DNA from: Allomuricauda sp. NBRC 101325 | GTDB lineage: Bacteria > Bacteroidota > Bacteroidia > Flavobacteriales > Flavobacteriaceae | DNA: 64,000 bases | NCBI RefSeq assembly: GCF_030268205.1 | Contig: NZ_BSQF01000005.1 | Location: forward strand, 1-64,000 | Direction of reading: 5' to 3' | Shown: piece after piece, positions 43,726 through 54,315 of the stretch | Layout: the number at the start of each line of letters is the position of its first letter | Position numbering within the stretch: the stretch's first letter is position 1 | Translations under genes and position numbers: made by a program | The notes under the pieces: generated by a model | Seen by the model: the letters and a program-made list of their open reading frames with translations, nothing else | What the model was told of the DNA's origin: nothing | Databases searched by the model: none

Positions 43726-44649
43726 ATGGAAGAAATCAAAGTATTTTGCCCTGCCACCATTGCAAACGTCTCTTGTGGATTTGATGTACTTGGCTTGGCC
43801 TTGGACTCGGTTGGCGATGAGATGACCGTTCGAAAGACCTCGGAAAAAGGCATTCGAATTACTAAAATCCTCGGACAGGACCTTCCTTTGGAAACCGAAA
43901 ACAATGTGGCCGGAGTGGCAGGTTTGGCCCTTTTGGAAAAAAGTGCTTACGACGGTGGTTTCGAGATTGAAATCAACAAACTCATAAAACCCGGTAGTGG
44001 TATTGGTAGCAGTGCAGCAAGTTCCACGGGAGCTGTTTGGGCCATGAACGAACTGTTGGGCAAACCCTTTTCCAATTTGGAACTGGTACAATTTGCCATG
44101 CAAGGTGAAAAATTGGCCAGTGATGTAGCTCATGCCGACAATGTGGCTCCTGCCATTTATGGCGGGTTCACTTTAGTAAGAAGTTACGAGCCGCTCGATA
44201 TTATTCCCATTCCAACACCATCGGAATTGTACGCAACGGTGATTCACCCACAGATTGAGGTAAAAACTTCTGATTCCCGCAAAATTTTGAAGACCACCAT
44301 TACCTTGAAACAAGGGATTCAACAATGGGGTAATCTAGGTGGTTTGGTAGCTGGACTTTTCAAAAACGACTACGAACTTATCGGACGTTCCTTGGAGGAC
44401 CATATTGTGGAACCCATCCGCTCTATTCTGATTCCAGCTTTTGATGATATCAAAGCAAATGCACTCAAAGCAGGAGCACTCGGAAGTGGCATTTCAGGGT
44501 CTGGACCATCCATTTTTGCCCTGAGCAAAGGGGAAGAAACGGCCAAAAAAGTGGCAGAGTCCATGAAAGAAACCTATCAAAATATCGGTGTGGATTTCGA
44601 TATCCACATTTCCAAAGTCAATAGCCAAGGCGTAAAGAAAATTGCTTAA
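43726..44649 (+). CDS. thrB: Homoserine kinase
   Basis: 307 residues of GHMP kinase. The N-terminus has PATIANVSCGFDVLGLALD, the phosphate loop is KPGSGIGSSAASSTGAVWA, and the C-terminal motif is GALGSGISGSGPSIFAL. It phosphorylates homoserine. It lies 3 nt after thrA and 2 nt before thrC, so the three are translated from one message. Confidence 0.97.
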   Translation: MEEIKVFCPATIANVSCGFDVLGLALDSVGDEMTVRKTSEKGIRITKILGQDLPLETENNVAGVAGLALLEKSAYDGGFEIEINKLIKPGSGIGSSAASSTGAVWAMNELLGKPFSNLELVQFAMQGEKLASDVAHADNVAPAIYGGFTLVRSYEPLDIIPIPTPSELYATVIHPQIEVKTSDSRKILKTTITLKQGIQQWGNLGGLVAGLFKNDYELIGRSLEDHIVEPIRSILIPAFDDIKANALKAGALGSGISGSGPSIFALSKGEETAKKVAESMKETYQNIGVDFDIHISKVNSQGVKKIA

Positions 44650-44651
44650 CC

Positions 44652-45947
44652 ATGAAATTTTACAGTTTAAACAATCAAAATATACAAGCTTCCTTCAAAG
44701 AGGCGGTCATTGCTGGAATCGCTCCCGACAAAGGGCTTTATTTTCCAGAAGAGATTACTCCACTACCAGCAGATTTCTTTGAAAACATTGAGAAGTTGTC
44801 CCATCACGAAATTGCTTTTCAAGCCATTCATCAATTTGTGAATGAGGACATCTCAGATGAAGCCTTAAAAAAAATCATTGCCAACACTCTTGATTTCGAA
44901 TTTCCCGTGGTGGAGATTGAAGAAAATGTAGGCACTTTGGAACTTTTTCATGGTCCTACCATGGCCTTTAAAGATGTGGGCGCCCGTTTTATGGCAAACT
45001 GCTTGGGCTATTTTTCCCAAGGAGAAAAACAAGACGTTACTGTTTTGGTGGCAACTTCTGGGGATACTGGCGGTGCGGTTGCGAATGGTTTTTTAGGAGT
45101 TGATGGTGTAAAAGTGGTTATCCTCTACCCTAGCGGCAAGGTGAGTGAAATTCAAGAAAAACAATTGACAACACTTGGGCAAAATATTGAAGCCATGGAA
45201 GTGTCTGGCACCTTTGACGATTGCCAGCGCATGGTAAAAACTGCCTTTTTGGATACCAGCATTACCGACCACAAAAAATTGACTTCGGCCAATAGTATCA
45301 ATGTGGCGCGATGGTTGCCCCAATTGTTCTACTTTTTGTTCGCCTACCAACAGGCAAAATCAAAAGGGAAAGAGATTGTTTTCTCTGTTCCGTCTGGAAA
45401 CTTTGGTAATATTTGTGCAGGAATGGTCGCCCAAAAATTGGGCATGCCCGTAAAACATTTTGTGGCATCCACCAATGTGAACGATGTGGTTCCTCAATTC
45501 ATGGAAAAAGGAGTTTACGAACCTGTGCCATCCAAAGCAACCATTTCCAATGCCATGGATGTTGGTGACCCAAGTAATTTTGTTCGAATTCGCCATTTGT
45601 ACCAAAATAATTTGGAGCAACTTCGGGAGAACCTTTCCTCCTATTCTTTTTCAGATGAAGCAACCAGAGCCATCATGAAAGAGGTGCATGCCAAAACAGG
45701 TTATGTTATGGATCCTCACGGAGCAGTTGGATACCTCGGACTCAAAGAATATCAAAAATCAAATCCAGATACCTTCGGTATTTTCTTGGAAACTGCACAT
45801 CCCGTAAAATTTTTGGATGTGGTGGAAGAGACTTTGAATGTAAGTCCAACCATCCCACCTCAAATCCTAAAAGTGATGGACAAGAAGAAAAAATCGCATG
45901 TAATTGCTACCTACGAGGAGTTAAAAAAATACCTACTCGAAAATTAA
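44652..45947 (+). CDS. thrC: Threonine synthase
   Basis: 431 residues of PLP enzyme. The cofactor lysine is in LFHGPTMAFKDVGARF, and ATSGDTGGAVANGF binds phosphate. It converts O-phosphohomoserine to threonine. Last gene of the operon. Its stop overlaps the stop of the convergent Xaa-Pro peptidase gene by 4 nt. Confidence 0.97.
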   Translation: MKFYSLNNQNIQASFKEAVIAGIAPDKGLYFPEEITPLPADFFENIEKLSHHEIAFQAIHQFVNEDISDEALKKIIANTLDFEFPVVEIEENVGTLELFHGPTMAFKDVGARFMANCLGYFSQGEKQDVTVLVATSGDTGGAVANGFLGVDGVKVVILYPSGKVSEIQEKQLTTLGQNIEAMEVSGTFDDCQRMVKTAFLDTSITDHKKLTSANSINVARWLPQLFYFLFAYQQAKSKGKEIVFSVPSGNFGNICAGMVAQKLGMPVKHFVASTNVNDVVPQFMEKGVYEPVPSKATISNAMDVGDPSNFVRIRHLYQNNLEQLRENLSSYSFSDEATRAIMKEVHAKTGYVMDPHGAVGYLGLKEYQKSNPDTFGIFLETAHPVKFLDVVEETLNVSPTIPPQILKVMDKKKKSHVIATYEELKKYLLEN

Positions 45948-47560
45948 TCCAGCGTTGGCAATTTAAACGCATCCAATGGACTGGGTTGTTTCATCATGGC
46001 TTCAATCGCTTCGGCTGATCTTGGAGCCATGCCCGATAGGTTTACAGGACCATTGTCGGTAATAAGGATATCGTCTTCAATACGAACGGCTATGCCCCAC
46101 CATTTTTTATCACAATCGCTACCCTCTGGAATATAAATCCCAGGCTCCACAGTAATCACTTGATTGGATTTAAATGCTTGATAGGTACCTGCATCGTGCA
46201 CATCCAACCCTAAATAATGGGAAGTACCATGTGGAAAATAGGTTCTGGCCTCCTTGGCATCTTTAATGATTCCCAATTCCATCAATCTGTTGGAAACCAC
46301 CTCCAATGCTGCATTGTGTGGATCACGGAAAGATGCTCCCACTACGCTGGCCTTGATTCCAGCTTCTTGCGCATCATACACAATATCGTAAATCGCCTTT
46401 TGTTCTGGAGAAAACTTTCCGTTGGCCGGAATAGTACGGGTAACATCTGCAGTGTATCCATGATATTCTGCACCTAAATCCATCAGCACCAAATCGTCCC
46501 CAACTTGCGTTTTGTTGTTCTCCACATAATGCAGGATACAACCATTGTTTCCACCTCCTACGATGGATGGGTACCCCTCATACTCGGCGCCGTAAATTTT
46601 GTACACATATTCGTGTACGCCCTGAATTTCAGTTTCGGACATGTTGGTGTGCATCGCTTTCATCACTTCGATTTGACCCACGCATGAAATTTCAACTGCT
46701 TTCTTCAAAAGTTTGATTTCTTCTGGAGTTTTATCCTGACGTAATTCTGCCATCACTTTGGGCAAAATACTGGAGTCCAAATTGGATGAACGTTGCACCA
46801 CCAAGACCTTATTTTTGATTTCATCACGGATTTCATCATTGTTGGCATCCACAAAATCATTCAACAATTCATCATCCTTTAATTCCGGATATCGGTTTTG
46901 GGAACGCTCAATAGCTTTAACTATGTCATCACTATTTTTGGCCGTTGCCTCTGCAATTTGTTGGTACAATTGATTACGAACTGGATTATAATCCGCAGGA
47001 TAATTCGCTTTTATTTTGAATGTCTTAATCAAATCGAACAAATCTGCTGTTCCCGATTTATCGCGATAATCATTCTGAAAATCCACAAAAGAAACATTAT
47101 CAAAAGATTTAAAATCTAATGGGAAATTTGCAAACTCACTTCCATTAAAAGCCATATCAAAGCCCAGCTTCCCTTTTACACCCTCAACACCCAATCTCTT
47201 TCCAGTCCACTGTTCCGCTCTAGCATCTCTTTCCTGCACATAGAAAATTTCATCAAAAGAATTTCCAGAAGCATCGGTCTGTGGCTCGGAAAATATGACC
47301 AGTACCGCATTAGGCTCTTTGTAACCCGTTAAATAATAAAAGTTCGGATCTTGGTGATAGAGGTAATCCACATCGTTGGCACGGTTACGCTCGGCATTGG
47401 CAAAAAGAACCACGGCTGTGTTGGGTGGCAACTTTTCACGAACGGCATCTCTTCGTGCTTTATGGAAATCGGAAGGTAAATAATCGGTCGGGGTATTTTG
47501 GGAAATGACCCCTCCAAAATTAAGGGCGGTCAATAGCAAGCTTAGTATAATTCGGCGCAT
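45944..47560 (-). CDS. pepP: Exported Xaa-Pro aminopeptidase (M24)
   Basis: 538 residues from the ATG at 47560; a TTG six codons earlier is less likely because the ATG begins a signal peptide (MRRIILSLLLTALNFGGVIS). The N-terminal AMP_N domain (about 30-160) precedes the pita-bread domain with metal ligands in LVLMDLGAEYHGYTADVTRT, THYL-type HGTSHYLGLDVHD, ITVEPGIYIP and AVRIEDDILI. It removes N-terminal residues before proline, probably in the periplasm for peptide nutrition. Confidence 0.9.
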   Translation of the reverse strand: MRRIILSLLLTALNFGGVISQNTPTDYLPSDFHKARRDAVREKLPPNTAVVLFANAERNRANDVDYLYHQDPNFYYLTGYKEPNAVLVIFSEPQTDASGNSFDEIFYVQERDARAEQWTGKRLGVEGVKGKLGFDMAFNGSEFANFPLDFKSFDNVSFVDFQNDYRDKSGTADLFDLIKTFKIKANYPADYNPVRNQLYQQIAEATAKNSDDIVKAIERSQNRYPELKDDELLNDFVDANNDEIRDEIKNKVLVVQRSSNLDSSILPKVMAELRQDKTPEEIKLLKKAVEISCVGQIEVMKAMHTNMSETEIQGVHEYVYKIYGAEYEGYPSIVGGGNNGCILHYVENNKTQVGDDLVLMDLGAEYHGYTADVTRTIPANGKFSPEQKAIYDIVYDAQEAGIKASVVGASFRDPHNAALEVVSNRLMELGIIKDAKEARTYFPHGTSHYLGLDVHDAGTYQAFKSNQVITVEPGIYIPEGSDCDKKWWGIAVRIEDDILITDNGPVNLSGMAPRSAEAIEAMMKQPSPLDAFKLPTLD

Positions 47561-47699
47561 ATCAATAGTTTGGGTCAAAATACGAAAAAAGACAATGAAT
47601 CGCTTTCTAATTATTTCAATTTTATAGAAATGATAAGAGGTTAAAACAAGGGTATCCTCAATTAATTCTATAAATTAGCCACCGCAAATATCAAAAGGA

Positions 47700-48788
47700 A
47701 TGAAAAATACCGCACTTACCCCGACCCACGAAGCATTAGGAGCCAAAATGGTACCTTTTGCAGGTTACAATATGCCTGTTTCTTATGAAGGCGTTAATGC
47801 AGAGCACGAAACAGTTCGTAAGGGTGTTGGTGTTTTTGATGTGTCGCATATGGGTGAATTTTTAATTGAAGGACCAAATGCGTTGGCTTTGATTCAAAAA
47901 GTGACCTCGAATGATGCCTCAAAGCTTGAAATTGGAAAGGCACAATACAGCTGCATGCCAAATGAAAATGGAGGTATCGTGGACGATCTTATTGTGTATC
48001 AAATAAAAGAGGAAACCTATTTGTTGGTAGTAAATGCTTCCAATATTGATAAGGATTGGAACCATATTTCCAAATATAACGAGGCTATTGGAGCAGAAAT
48101 GCGCAATATTTCTGATGATTATTCCCTTTTGGCCATTCAAGGACCTAAAGCGGTTGAGGCCATGCAATCCTTGACTTCAGTTAACCTAGCCGATATTAAA
48201 TTCTACAACTTTGTTGTAGCTGATTTTGCAGGAATCGATTACGTTATTATTTCTGCAACAGGATATACAGGTTCTGGTGGATTTGAAATCTATTGCAAGA
48301 ACTCAGAAGTTCAACAGGTTTGGGATAAAGTTTTTGAAGCGGGTGCCGATTTCGGTATCAAACCGATTGGATTGGCTGCCCGTGACACCCTACGTTTGGA
48401 AATGGGCTATTGTTTGTATGGAAATGATATCGACGATACCACTTCCCCTTTCGAAGCAGGTTTGGGATGGATCACCAAATTCACTAAGGATTTTGTGAAC
48501 AGTGAAGCATTGGCCAAAGAAAAAGAAGAAGGTCCAAAAAGAAAGTTGGTGGCATTCCAATTGGAGGAACGTGGTATTCCAAGACATGGCTATTCCATTG
48601 TGGATGCGGATGGCAACGAAATCGGAAAAGTAACCTCTGGCACGATGTCCCCATCCCTTTCCAAAGGAATTGGATTGGGTTATGTGACCACCGAGTTCTC
48701 CAAAGTGGACACCCCTATTTTCATTCAAATTCGAATTAACAAAGTTCCCGCAACCGTGGTGAAACTTCCATTTTATAAAAACAGCTAG
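47700..48788 (+). CDS. gcvT: Aminomethyltransferase, glycine cleavage T protein
   Basis: 362 residues. Motifs include [65 protein letters not shown] and [10 protein letters not shown], as in GcvT, which transfers the methylene unit to tetrahydrofolate. Other gcv genes are not in the window. An epimerase gene follows after 7 nt. Confidence 0.96.
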   Translation: MKNTALTPTHEALGAKMVPFAGYNMPVSYEGVNAEHETVRKGVGVFDVSHMGEFLIEGPNALALIQKVTSNDASKLEIGKAQYSCMPNENGGIVDDLIVYQIKEETYLLVVNASNIDKDWNHISKYNEAIGAEMRNISDDYSLLAIQGPKAVEAMQSLTSVNLADIKFYNFVVADFAGIDYVIISATGYTGSGGFEIYCKNSEVQQVWDKVFEAGADFGIKPIGLAARDTLRLEMGYCLYGNDIDDTTSPFEAGLGWITKFTKDFVNSEALAKEKEEGPKRKLVAFQLEERGIPRHGYSIVDADGNEIGKVTSGTMSPSLSKGIGLGYVTTEFSKVDTPIFIQIRINKVPATVVKLPFYKNS

Positions 48789-48795
48789 ATAGCAT

Positions 48796-49614
48796 TTGGA
48801 TAAAAAAAAGATATTGATATTAGGAGCTAGTGGATTTGTTGGCCATGCCATATACAAAGAACTATGCTCCTATTTTGATACTTACGGAACCTACTATTCC
48901 AATCGTTCCTTTGCCAATAACCAGCAATTTTTACGGTACGATGTAGCGGAGGATGATATTTTTCAAGTCCTGGAAAAGGTGCGTCCAGATATTATTGTTT
49001 CCTCATTAAGAGGTGACTTCGCAGCACAGATTCAGGCCCATCAACACCTGATGGAATATTTGATGAAGACGGAAACCAAACTGTACTTTATCTCATCGGC
49101 CAATGTGTTTGATGCATACAGCAAATTTCCTTCCTATGAATTCGACAAAACCTTGTCCCTAAGTGTCTATGGTCGACTCAAAATAAAGATCGAGAACATG
49201 ATGATGCGCCTACCCAAGGAAAAAACTGCCATTCTTCGGGTACCCATGGTTTTTGGAAATGCATCACCCAGAGTTCGGGAAATCAAAGAAAATATTGAAA
49301 ACAACGAACCTATCGAAATATTCCCGAACCTCATCATCAATGTAACCAACGACGATCGATTGACCCAACAAATCCACTACCTCATCAACCGAAACAAAAC
49401 GGGGATTTACCATTTGGGAAGCAGTGATTTGATCCATCACGAGGAATTTATCAAAGAGATCATAGATCGTATGGGAAGCTTTAATCCCATTTATAAAAGG
49501 GTCTATACCACCAACGAAGACCGTTATTTGGCGGCATTGCCCAAGGATAATATTTTGCCCAAAAACCTACATTTTAGCTGTCAGGAAATCATTGAGCACC
49601 ATTTACCGGTATAA
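48796..49614 (+). CDS. NAD-dependent epimerase/dehydratase-like (RmlD-type SDR)
   Basis: 272 residues with a Rossmann start ILILGASGFVGHAIY and the SDR pattern around SSANVFDA and YGRLKIKIENMM (Tyr/Lys pair). It begins with TTG at 48796; no ATG gives the intact Rossmann motif. It resembles dTDP-4-dehydrorhamnose reductases but no sugar operon is adjacent, so the substrate is unknown. It is probably co-transcribed with gcvT (7-nt gap). Confidence 0.75.
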   Translation: MDKKKILILGASGFVGHAIYKELCSYFDTYGTYYSNRSFANNQQFLRYDVAEDDIFQVLEKVRPDIIVSSLRGDFAAQIQAHQHLMEYLMKTETKLYFISSANVFDAYSKFPSYEFDKTLSLSVYGRLKIKIENMMMRLPKEKTAILRVPMVFGNASPRVREIKENIENNEPIEIFPNLIINVTNDDRLTQQIHYLINRNKTGIYHLGSSDLIHHEEFIKEIIDRMGSFNPIYKRVYTTNEDRYLAALPKDNILPKNLHFSCQEIIEHHLPV

Positions 49615-49650
49615 GTCATTTAGAAATCCAATTTCACTTAAAAATCACGC

Positions 49651-49680
49651 TTGACAAGGGTGCTTTTTTTGCTAAATTTG
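49651..49680 (+). promoter_or_regulatory. Flavobacterial promoter of yebC
   Basis: TTG at 49651-49653 and TAAATTTG at 49673-49680, with a 19-nt spacer, match the Bacteroidota consensus (TTG, 17-23 nt, TAnnTTTG). The yebC start is 26 nt downstream. Confidence 0.75.
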
Positions 49681-49706
49681 CCCTCAGCCATAATTTAATA
49701 ATTGAT

Positions 49707-50417
49707 ATGGGAAGAGCATTTGAATTTAGAAAAGCACGGAAAATGAAACGTTGGGCCGCGATGTCCAAAGCGTTTACTAGAATTGGAAAAGATATTGTAA
49801 TGGCAGTGAAGGAAGGTGGCCCTGACCCCGATGCCAATTCCAAATTGCGTGCTGTGATTCAGAATGCTAAGTCGGTTAACATGCCAAAAGACAATATCGA
49901 AAGGGCCATTAAAAGAGCCTCCGATAAAAGTCAAGGCGACTATAAAGAAGTACTTTTTGAAGGCTACGCTCCCCACGGCATTGCTATTTTGATTGAAACT
50001 GCAACGGACAACAACACGCGAACCGTGGCCAACATTAGAAGTTATTTTAATAAATGTAACGGTAGTCTGGGCACTTCGGGCTCGGTAGAATTTATGTTCG
50101 ACCACACATGTAACTTTACCATTAATGGCGAGGGACTTGACCCGGAAGAACTGGAATTGGAAATGATCGATTTTGGGGCTGAAGAAGTTTTCTTGGATGA
50201 AGACGGTATTCATATTTATGCGCCATTTGAGAATTTTGGTGGCATTCAAAAAGAATTGGAATCCAGGGAAATTGAAATTATCTCATCTGGCTTCGAGCGC
50301 ATTCCACAAGTGACCAAAGCACTTAATGAAGAAGAGATTGCCGACGTGGAGAAACTGTTGGAAAAAATAGAAGAGGACGATGATGTACAGAACGTATATC
50401 ACACCATGCAGGAATAA
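49707..50417 (+). CDS. yebC: YebC/PmpR family protein
   Basis: 236 residues. It starts MGRAFEFRKARKMKRWAAM and has DPDANSKLRAVIQNAKSVNM, PKDNIERAIKRA and YAPHGIAILIETATDNNTRT, the family signature. Members act as translation factors easing ribosome stalls, and some as transcription regulators. It has its own promoter and a strong terminator. Confidence 0.95.
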   Translation: MGRAFEFRKARKMKRWAAMSKAFTRIGKDIVMAVKEGGPDPDANSKLRAVIQNAKSVNMPKDNIERAIKRASDKSQGDYKEVLFEGYAPHGIAILIETATDNNTRTVANIRSYFNKCNGSLGTSGSVEFMFDHTCNFTINGEGLDPEELELEMIDFGAEEVFLDEDGIHIYAPFENFGGIQKELESREIEIISSGFERIPQVTKALNEEEIADVEKLLEKIEEDDDVQNVYHTMQE

Positions 50418-50435
50418 TATTTATGCAACAAAATA

Positions 50436-50468
50436 AAAAAGGGGCAAGATCAAATCTTGCCCCTTTTT
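50436..50468. terminator. Bidirectional terminator between yebC and the M28 peptidase
   Basis: A 15-bp stem (AAAAAGGGGCAAGAT and complement) with a CAA loop and T-tails in both directions, between two convergent genes. Confidence 0.95.
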
Positions 50469-50485
50469 CTTTATCCCAATATTTC

Positions 50486-52606
50486 CTAAGAAATACTTTG
50501 CGTCAACTTTAGCATTTTATCCGCCAAATCTGCAATGGCAGCTGCATATCTTTCATCCCATTCTTCCAAACGCTCGGTAGAGCTGGAGGAAATCTCATAT
50601 TCCAATCCAGGAAGTATCCATGAGGCATAACCGCTAAATGGATCCGTAGATGCATATAAGGATTTGTACCATGAACCAAAATACATTCCTTTTTCATCGA
50701 TAAAGCTCTTTTCCAAAGCCAACAATTGTTTATTGATGTCCTTAATGTCGTTCTTGGACAATTTTCCACTGGCCAAAGCTGATTGAATCGCACTGTTCAA
50801 TCCTTCTGCATTTTTTTCCAAAACAGTAATGGATTGCTCCACTTTATCAAAGCCGGCAAAACCTTCGTCATACTTTTTGATTTTTTCAACGGCATTTGCA
50901 AAATGACCTTTTAAATCTGTTGCATAGCGTTCCACATCATAAGGAATCACTTCGGCATTGGCCATCCTCAACGTCATCAACCCTGTCCACTGTTCAATGG
51001 TGCCTCCCATTTTAAATTCGGGATCCACGAACTTTTCATAAAAATTGAAACTATCGTAGTTGGTGTGGTATAGGCTCGGTCCACCTGCTCCACCGCTCAA
51101 TGAGGGAACCCCAACGTGCATGTAAAAAGCAATATGGTCGGAACCACCTCCCAAATTTCCAATGCTAGGTTCTTCCTTTTCTCCTCTCCATTGATCATAA
51201 AGGGTTTTATCGGTATATGGATAATCGACTTTTTTGGCCATTTCAGTTACCAAATTTTTCAAACTTGGAGCAGACGAAGCACCAAAGTTTTTACCGGAAA
51301 CACCACCATCAAAATTTAGATAGGCAACTGCTTTGGCTCCAAGCTCATCACGCATTTGCTCCACCCATTCCGAAGAGCCGATTACTCCATGCTCCTCCGC
51401 ATCCCAATGGGCAATAAGGATAGACCTTTTGGGTCCATTTCCATTTTTCACCAATTCCCCAATGGTTTCACTCAACGACAACAACATGGCAGTTCCACTA
51501 TTCGGGTCCGTAGCTCCAAAAGCCCATGCATCGTAATGACATCCCAAAATGATCCACTCATCTGGATAGGTTGTTCCCTTGAAGGTTCCCACCACATTGT
51601 TGATACGAACAAAATCCTTCGGCTGATCAACTTTTAAACGAACGGTCAACTCTTCTCCACCTTCCAATCTATAGGTGTATGGTAGACCGCCTTGCCATCC
51701 ACTTGGAACAACGGCACCCTTCATTTTTCCGATGATTTCCTTTGCCGAACCGTAGGATAACGGCAAAACAGGAATGGTGTGCAGTGAAGTTTCCGAAGGA
51801 TCCAATCGTTTTATCTTTTTCTTTCCATCCAAAGGCAAAGAAGGCTCAAAAGGGGTCAATGGATCGCCCTCATAATCCGTAGTTAAAATAGAACCACGTT
51901 GAATGGCACTTTCGTTAAAGTTGTACCCTTCAGGATACACCAAACCTTTGGTATAACCACTGTCGGCAGGATCGGTATAAATAATCAGACCAGCAGCGCC
52001 AAATTGTTCGGCAAACTTGGCCTTGAAGCCCCTAAAGTTTTGTCCGTAGCGAGCAATTACAATTTTTCCTTTAATGTCCACACCCATTTCCACCAATCTC
52101 TCGAAATCTTCTTTGGTTCCGTAATTGGCATACACAATGGTAGAAGTTACATCCCCGCTCCCAGAATAGGCGTTCCATCCTTTTTCCAAGGTTGGGTCGG
52201 ATGAAAATCTATCTTCCTTTAAAATATCTTCCTTTTGGTTCAATGGCATTCGATGTGGCGTTACCAGTTCCACCACCGAACTGCCCCCAGTAGAGGTCAT
52301 ATAAATATCATACGGATATTTTTCCACCTTCATTCCCGCATTTTCCATTACGGAAACCATATAATCGGCCACTTCTTCGTTGGCCTTGGTTCCAGAAACG
52401 TGTGGTTTGGCCGTTAAAGTTTTAAGGTGCTCCTTAAATTTTGGAAAATCAACAGTTTTTAGGAAAGTGGATTCCACAGCTTCCTGTTCCGTTTTTGAGG
52501 TTGAGCTGTATCCTTTCCATTCTTGGGCGGACACCATGGAGGTAGACATCAACCCTGCAATGGCGAATACCCGAATGCAATTCTTTCTTGAGTTTTCAAG
52601 CTTCAT
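50486..52606 (-). CDS. Exported M28 metallopeptidase, glutamate carboxypeptidase II-like
   Basis: 706 residues from the ATG at 52606, which begins a signal peptide (RVFAIAGLMSTSMVSAQ); a start 48 nt upstream would bury it. A protease-associated (PA) insert (about 130-300) includes VYANYGTKEDFERL and GKIVIARYG. The M28 site shows HYDAWAFGATDPNSG (His, Asp), AHWDAEEHGVIGS (Glu), NFDGGVSG and HTNYDS. A C-terminal dimerization domain follows. The layout matches GCPII/PSMA-like peptidases. It probably trims peptides outside the cytoplasm. Confidence 0.9.
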   Translation of the reverse strand: MKLENSRKNCIRVFAIAGLMSTSMVSAQEWKGYSSTSKTEQEAVESTFLKTVDFPKFKEHLKTLTAKPHVSGTKANEEVADYMVSVMENAGMKVEKYPYDIYMTSTGGSSVVELVTPHRMPLNQKEDILKEDRFSSDPTLEKGWNAYSGSGDVTSTIVYANYGTKEDFERLVEMGVDIKGKIVIARYGQNFRGFKAKFAEQFGAAGLIIYTDPADSGYTKGLVYPEGYNFNESAIQRGSILTTDYEGDPLTPFEPSLPLDGKKKIKRLDPSETSLHTIPVLPLSYGSAKEIIGKMKGAVVPSGWQGGLPYTYRLEGGEELTVRLKVDQPKDFVRINNVVGTFKGTTYPDEWIILGCHYDAWAFGATDPNSGTAMLLSLSETIGELVKNGNGPKRSILIAHWDAEEHGVIGSSEWVEQMRDELGAKAVAYLNFDGGVSGKNFGASSAPSLKNLVTEMAKKVDYPYTDKTLYDQWRGEKEEPSIGNLGGGSDHIAFYMHVGVPSLSGGAGGPSLYHTNYDSFNFYEKFVDPEFKMGGTIEQWTGLMTLRMANAEVIPYDVERYATDLKGHFANAVEKIKKYDEGFAGFDKVEQSITVLEKNAEGLNSAIQSALASGKLSKNDIKDINKQLLALEKSFIDEKGMYFGSWYKSLYASTDPFSGYASWILPGLEYEISSSSTERLEEWDERYAAAIADLADKMLKLTQSIS

Positions 52607-52693
52607 AATTTGAGTTAGTTTTGGTTGCTCAAATATAACTTTAATAAACTTCAAAAAGGTTACCTCAACACTAAGGGAGTCAAGAACTAATAA

Positions 52694-52722
52694 AAAAGGG
52701 CAAGTTTTACACCTGCCCTTGT
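52694..52722. terminator. Terminator-like hairpin
   Basis: AAGGGCA pairs with TGCCCTT around a 13-15-nt loop, with A/T flanks, between the esterase stop and the start of the M28 gene. It would separate the esterase transcript from the peptidase gene. Confidence 0.6.
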
Positions 52723-52766
52723 ATACATCAATATTGTTTTGAAATTATTATCCAGTTATTCCGCAT

Positions 52767-54296
52767 TTATTTCTGGGACAAAAATTTAATTTCATCGGAA
52801 TATTTGGTTTCCATTTTAATGGATTCAACCTCTAAAATCAAAATTTCGCCCTTTTTGGCATTGTATGGTTTCCAGTTGGGCAATCCTTTTCCATTTGGAT
52901 CTCCCGATTTGGCAAAATTGACCCAGTAACTGGACATTTGATCTTCAAAAGCCCGCTCTTGGGTTGTCCAAGGACGCTTCCATTGATCTAAAGTGTGAAG
53001 CGCAAATGGTACTTCGGAGGTATGGAATGCGCCATAATTTGGAAAATCGGGCTTATCAGTTGGCACATGCTGAAACTCATAGATCCAAGTTTTTTTTGAA
53101 TTGAATTGCGCCAATTTATGGGCTGGCACTCCTGCGAAATCCAAAAGCGCCAATTTTTCTTGCTCCTTGTGCGCTTCTTCATTGCTCTTTGCTTTAAAAA
53201 GTGATTGAAAGGTCTCAAAACGGTTGGCAAACCTATCCTGTCCTAATTGGTTGAAGCTTTCCTGGGTTACATTAGGTGGGGTTAAAAAACTACCGTCTCC
53301 AGTAACCCAACCAGTTAAAATTGGGACTTGATTTTGTTTTCCACTTTCAAAGTGTGCTGCAAGGTCTTTTGGTAAAAAGTATCCTTCTGAAACTACCCCA
53401 AATCGACCAGCGTTTGGTTGGTTTCCCAATTTCAAAACACTATCGGCTGATAAATTTCTTAACTCTGCTAAATTTTTAACTCCTGCCAATTGCATGAAAG
53501 TTTCACCTTGCTGTTCCGCATCTTCAAGATTTTGCATTAAACGTCCAGATAAAATACCTCCACTTTGTGCGATTGCCTTTTGGAAATACCCATTGGCCAA
53601 GGGGGAGGCAATATGTGCATTTACACTAAATGAACCTGCTGATTGACCCGCAATGGTTACGTTGTTCGGATCACCACCAAATGCTTCAATGTTATTTTTG
53701 ACCCACTTCAATGCTTGCAATTGGTCCATTAACCCATAATTTCCTGAGGCATAATGTCCAGATTCTGCACTCAACTCAGGATGTGCCATAAAGCCAAACA
53801 CCCCGACCCGATAGTTGAAACTGACAAATACAACGCCCTGCTCGGCCATATCCTGCCCATCGTAAATATCACAATTGGCAGAACCACTGCTAAAACCACC
53901 GCCATAGATCCAGACAAAAACAGGCAGTTTTTCATTTTTGTTTTTCGCTGGCGTCCAAACATTCAAGTAAAGGCAATCCTCACTCAAAGGTTCAGGCTTG
54001 GCAATAAATTCCTCGGTCCAAGAGTAAAATGGCTGAGGGGTATTTTGAATGGGGCTTGGCCCAAAATCCACACACTCTTTCACTCCTCCCCAAGACGCAA
54101 CTGGTTGCGGAGCCTTCCATCTAAGCTCTCCAATTGGAGGTTGTGCAAAAGGAATTCCTTTAAAAATTCGGACATCATTGTTTTCATACCCCTTTACCTT
54201 TCCATCTTGGGTACTTACAATATTTTGAGCCAAAATTGATAATGGAAATAGGGCTATCAAGAATAATAGCCCCCTGACCAATTTTACATTACGCAT
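52767..54296 (-). CDS. Exported type-B carboxylesterase
   Basis: 509 residues with a signal peptide (RGLLFLIALFPLSILAQ). The alpha/beta-hydrolase site shows the oxyanion segment VWIYGGGFSSGSA, the nucleophile in TIAGQSAGSFSVNAH, and a late His in AFHTSEVPFAL. SEDCLYLNVW is the family signature 2. Para-nitrobenzyl-esterase-type enzymes cleave varied esters. It lies 19 nt after the amidohydrolase gene and probably shares its promoter. Confidence 0.88.
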   Translation of the reverse strand: MRNVKLVRGLLFLIALFPLSILAQNIVSTQDGKVKGYENNDVRIFKGIPFAQPPIGELRWKAPQPVASWGGVKECVDFGPSPIQNTPQPFYSWTEEFIAKPEPLSEDCLYLNVWTPAKNKNEKLPVFVWIYGGGFSSGSANCDIYDGQDMAEQGVVFVSFNYRVGVFGFMAHPELSAESGHYASGNYGLMDQLQALKWVKNNIEAFGGDPNNVTIAGQSAGSFSVNAHIASPLANGYFQKAIAQSGGILSGRLMQNLEDAEQQGETFMQLAGVKNLAELRNLSADSVLKLGNQPNAGRFGVVSEGYFLPKDLAAHFESGKQNQVPILTGWVTGDGSFLTPPNVTQESFNQLGQDRFANRFETFQSLFKAKSNEEAHKEQEKLALLDFAGVPAHKLAQFNSKKTWIYEFQHVPTDKPDFPNYGAFHTSEVPFALHTLDQWKRPWTTQERAFEDQMSSYWVNFAKSGDPNGKGLPNWKPYNAKKGEILILEVESIKMETKYSDEIKFLSQK

Positions 54297-54315
54297 ATTG
54301 ATTCTCTTTTATATT

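Noticed and set aside
43075..44133. Long 352-codon frame opposite thrA/thrB
   Set aside because: It lies entirely antisense to two intact, overlapping-operon genes and has no recognisable motif.
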